A stretch of DNA of 24,800 nt from Clostridiales bacterium (GTDB taxonomy: Bacteria; Bacillota; Clostridia; Lachnospirales; Lachnospiraceae): NCBI GenBank assembly GCA_019420405.1, contig JAHZHF010000017.1, forward strand, positions 1-24,800, read 5' to 3'. A program made the translations under genes and the position numbers. This document shows positions 23,801 to 24,800 of the stretch, piece by piece. Numbering within the stretch: the stretch's first letter is position 1; each line of letters starts with the position of its first letter. The notes beneath the pieces are model-generated. The model was not told where the DNA came from, ran no database searches, and saw only the letters and a program-made list of their open reading frames with translations.

Positions 23801-24800
23801 CTATCTGATATACCCGATAAACGTATTTCCTCCACTTTCGATCATGTTCTCCATCGTACCGATTCCTACCGTAATCTCCGAACCGCTCTCCGGATCAATA
23901 TAAGTGATATCCGTTAACGTATAGCCCGTCAGCAGGATCGCATGATCCGTATCCGTCAGCGCAATCACCGGACAACCTCTGTTAATCACATAAAGTACCT
24001 GGTCCAGCGTACATCCCGTCAGATCAATGCGGTGCGCCTCATACTGTTCCATGTATCTCTCACACGCCTCCAGCGATGTCTCATCGCCCTCCATCGCAAA
24101 AGATGACGCTTCCGTGGAATACACGAGATCCCTGTTTCCCTTCTCCCAGACATAAGTCTGATCCGAAGAGATCACTACGCCGGACACCTGTTCCGCCTTC
24201 TGCACCGCATCACCGGCCCGGGCGTACACGCCTTCCAGTTCGCCCATACCGTATACATAGAACACCTCTTTCGCGCGGTTTTCACCCAGCGTTATCGTGA
24301 GCGGTTCTCTCGCAGCACTCAGTTCCGGCTTCGCCACGGTTGTTTCCAAAACTTCTATGCCGTCCGCAAACACCAGCTTCATCTGCCGTTGTTTCACATC
24401 TGTACTGAACGCCTCCAGAGTCACCGCGGTTTCTGTTCTCTCCCTGTTGCTGGTCACGTATTCCTGGGATGCAGCCGCATACTGATCTCCATTTTTCTGA
24501 ACGCGGTTAAGCGTCAGCAGGTTTCCATCGATCAGGACATCACTCGTATAGATATTCTGATCCGTAAAGGAATAATTCGCCTCCGCCTCATTTTCCGAAT
24601 TACGGATTTCCACTTCATACATAGGCGAAATTTCATCGCCGGAAACGGTTGTCCCCGCATCTTCTGTACGCGCTTTACCGTAGACAAAATCTCCGTTTAT
24701 AAATCCCAGCGGTTTAAGCACTTCTCCGTCCGCCGCCTGGATTTCATAGCCTTCGCCGCTCCGCAGGTCCATCACGCGGATATCTGATGCATCCTGATCT
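23801..24800 (-). CDS. C-terminal part of an uncharacterised protein with a C39-like peptidase-fold tail (5' end outside window)
   Basis: Open frame continues past the window edge with no stop, so the internal GTG at 24775 is probably not the start; 332 residues are visible. Most of the protein is polar and beta-rich with short repeated strand-turn units (IRVMDLRSGEGYE, DVLIDGNLLTLNRVQ), like extracellular beta-sandwich or propeller segments. The last 70 residues resemble the end of C39-type papain-like domains: a PVIAL strand, then DHAILLTGYT with the usual catalytic His 47 residues from the end, then YIDPES. I do not see a matching catalytic Cys in the CGP context upstream; the equivalent stretch may be YVWEKGNRDLVYS. 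It may be a non-catalytic relative. A cell-surface location is likely but the N-terminus is not visible. Function unknown. Confidence 0.7.
   Translation of the reverse strand, partial: DQDASDIRVMDLRSGEGYEIQAADGEVLKPLGFINGDFVYGKARTEDAGTTVSGDEISPMYEVEIRNSENEAEANYSFTDQNIYTSDVLIDGNLLTLNRVQKNGDQYAAASQEYVTSNRERTETAVTLEAFSTDVKQRQMKLVFADGIEVLETTVAKPELSAAREPLTITLGENRAKEVFYVYGMGELEGVYARAGDAVQKAEQVSGVVISSDQTYVWEKGNRDLVYSTEASSFAMEGDETSLEACERYMEQYEAHRIDLTGCTLDQVLYVINRGCPVIALTDTDHAILLTGYTLTDITYIDPESGSEITVGIGTMENMIESGGNTFIGYIR

Noticed and set aside
1..24800. CRISPR array, transposase, integrase, tRNA or rRNA
   Set aside because: No regularly spaced repeats, terminal inverted repeats with a transposase, cloverleaf sequences or rRNA-like blocks were seen on either strand.

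Overview
The window looks like chromosomal DNA from a gut-type, low-to-mid-GC Firmicute, most likely a Clostridia/Lachnospiraceae member. The basis is AGGAGG-type ribosome binding sites, tightly packed catabolic operons, a mannose-family PTS run by a LevR-type activator with sigma-54, and RbsABC-like sugar transporters. I see no rRNA, tRNA, CRISPR array, insertion sequence or phage gene. The species call is inference; no marker gene is present.

Region A (1-9364) is a sigma-54 regulon packed as a unit. A minus-strand operon runs IIA, IIB, IIC and IID of a mannose-family PTS, then a SIS-domain sugar-phosphate deglycase/isomerase, then a MATE transporter that leaves the window at base 1. Just upstream on the same strand is a 934-residue LevR-like activator (HTH, AAA+ with GAYTGA, EIIA-like, EIIB-like and PRD domains). 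Divergent from it is rpoN, encoding sigma-54 itself. The layout resembles the Salmonella gfr system for glucoselysine/fructoselysine (PTS plus SIS deglycases plus sigma-54 activator), so an Amadori-type or amino-sugar substrate is the best guess. A duplicated 10-mer (4885-4914) about 130 bp upstream of sigma-54-like promoter halves is a candidate activator site.

Region B (9540-21510) is a sugar or sugar-derivative catabolic locus built around a divergent promoter region at 17401-17749. The minus-strand operon encodes a lipoprotein sugar-binding protein, a TIM-barrel isomerase/epimerase-family enzyme, a zinc alcohol dehydrogenase, an ABC permease, an ABC ATPase, an old-yellow-enzyme flavoprotein with a C-terminal four-Cys cluster, and a DeoC-family aldolase. 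The plus-strand operon encodes a DeoR-family repressor, a second, degenerate tandem ABC ATPase without its own permease, and an FGGY kinase. Together these could import a sugar, oxidise it, rearrange or eliminate, reduce, phosphorylate and cleave it by retro-aldol chemistry. The flavoprotein and the orphan ATPase do not fit a standard sugar pathway and are the most novel parts.

Region C (21597-23713) is a divergent pair: an orphan EutH-type transporter (minus) and a UcpA-like short-chain dehydrogenase (plus). They share a TTTTGATTGA operator motif. The dehydrogenase promoter also carries a CGAAAA element like the one in the sugar ABC promoter, hinting at cross-regulation from region B. Strong bidirectional terminators lie at 21524-21582 and 23720-23762. 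The window ends inside a minus-strand gene whose C-terminus resembles a C39-like peptidase fold.
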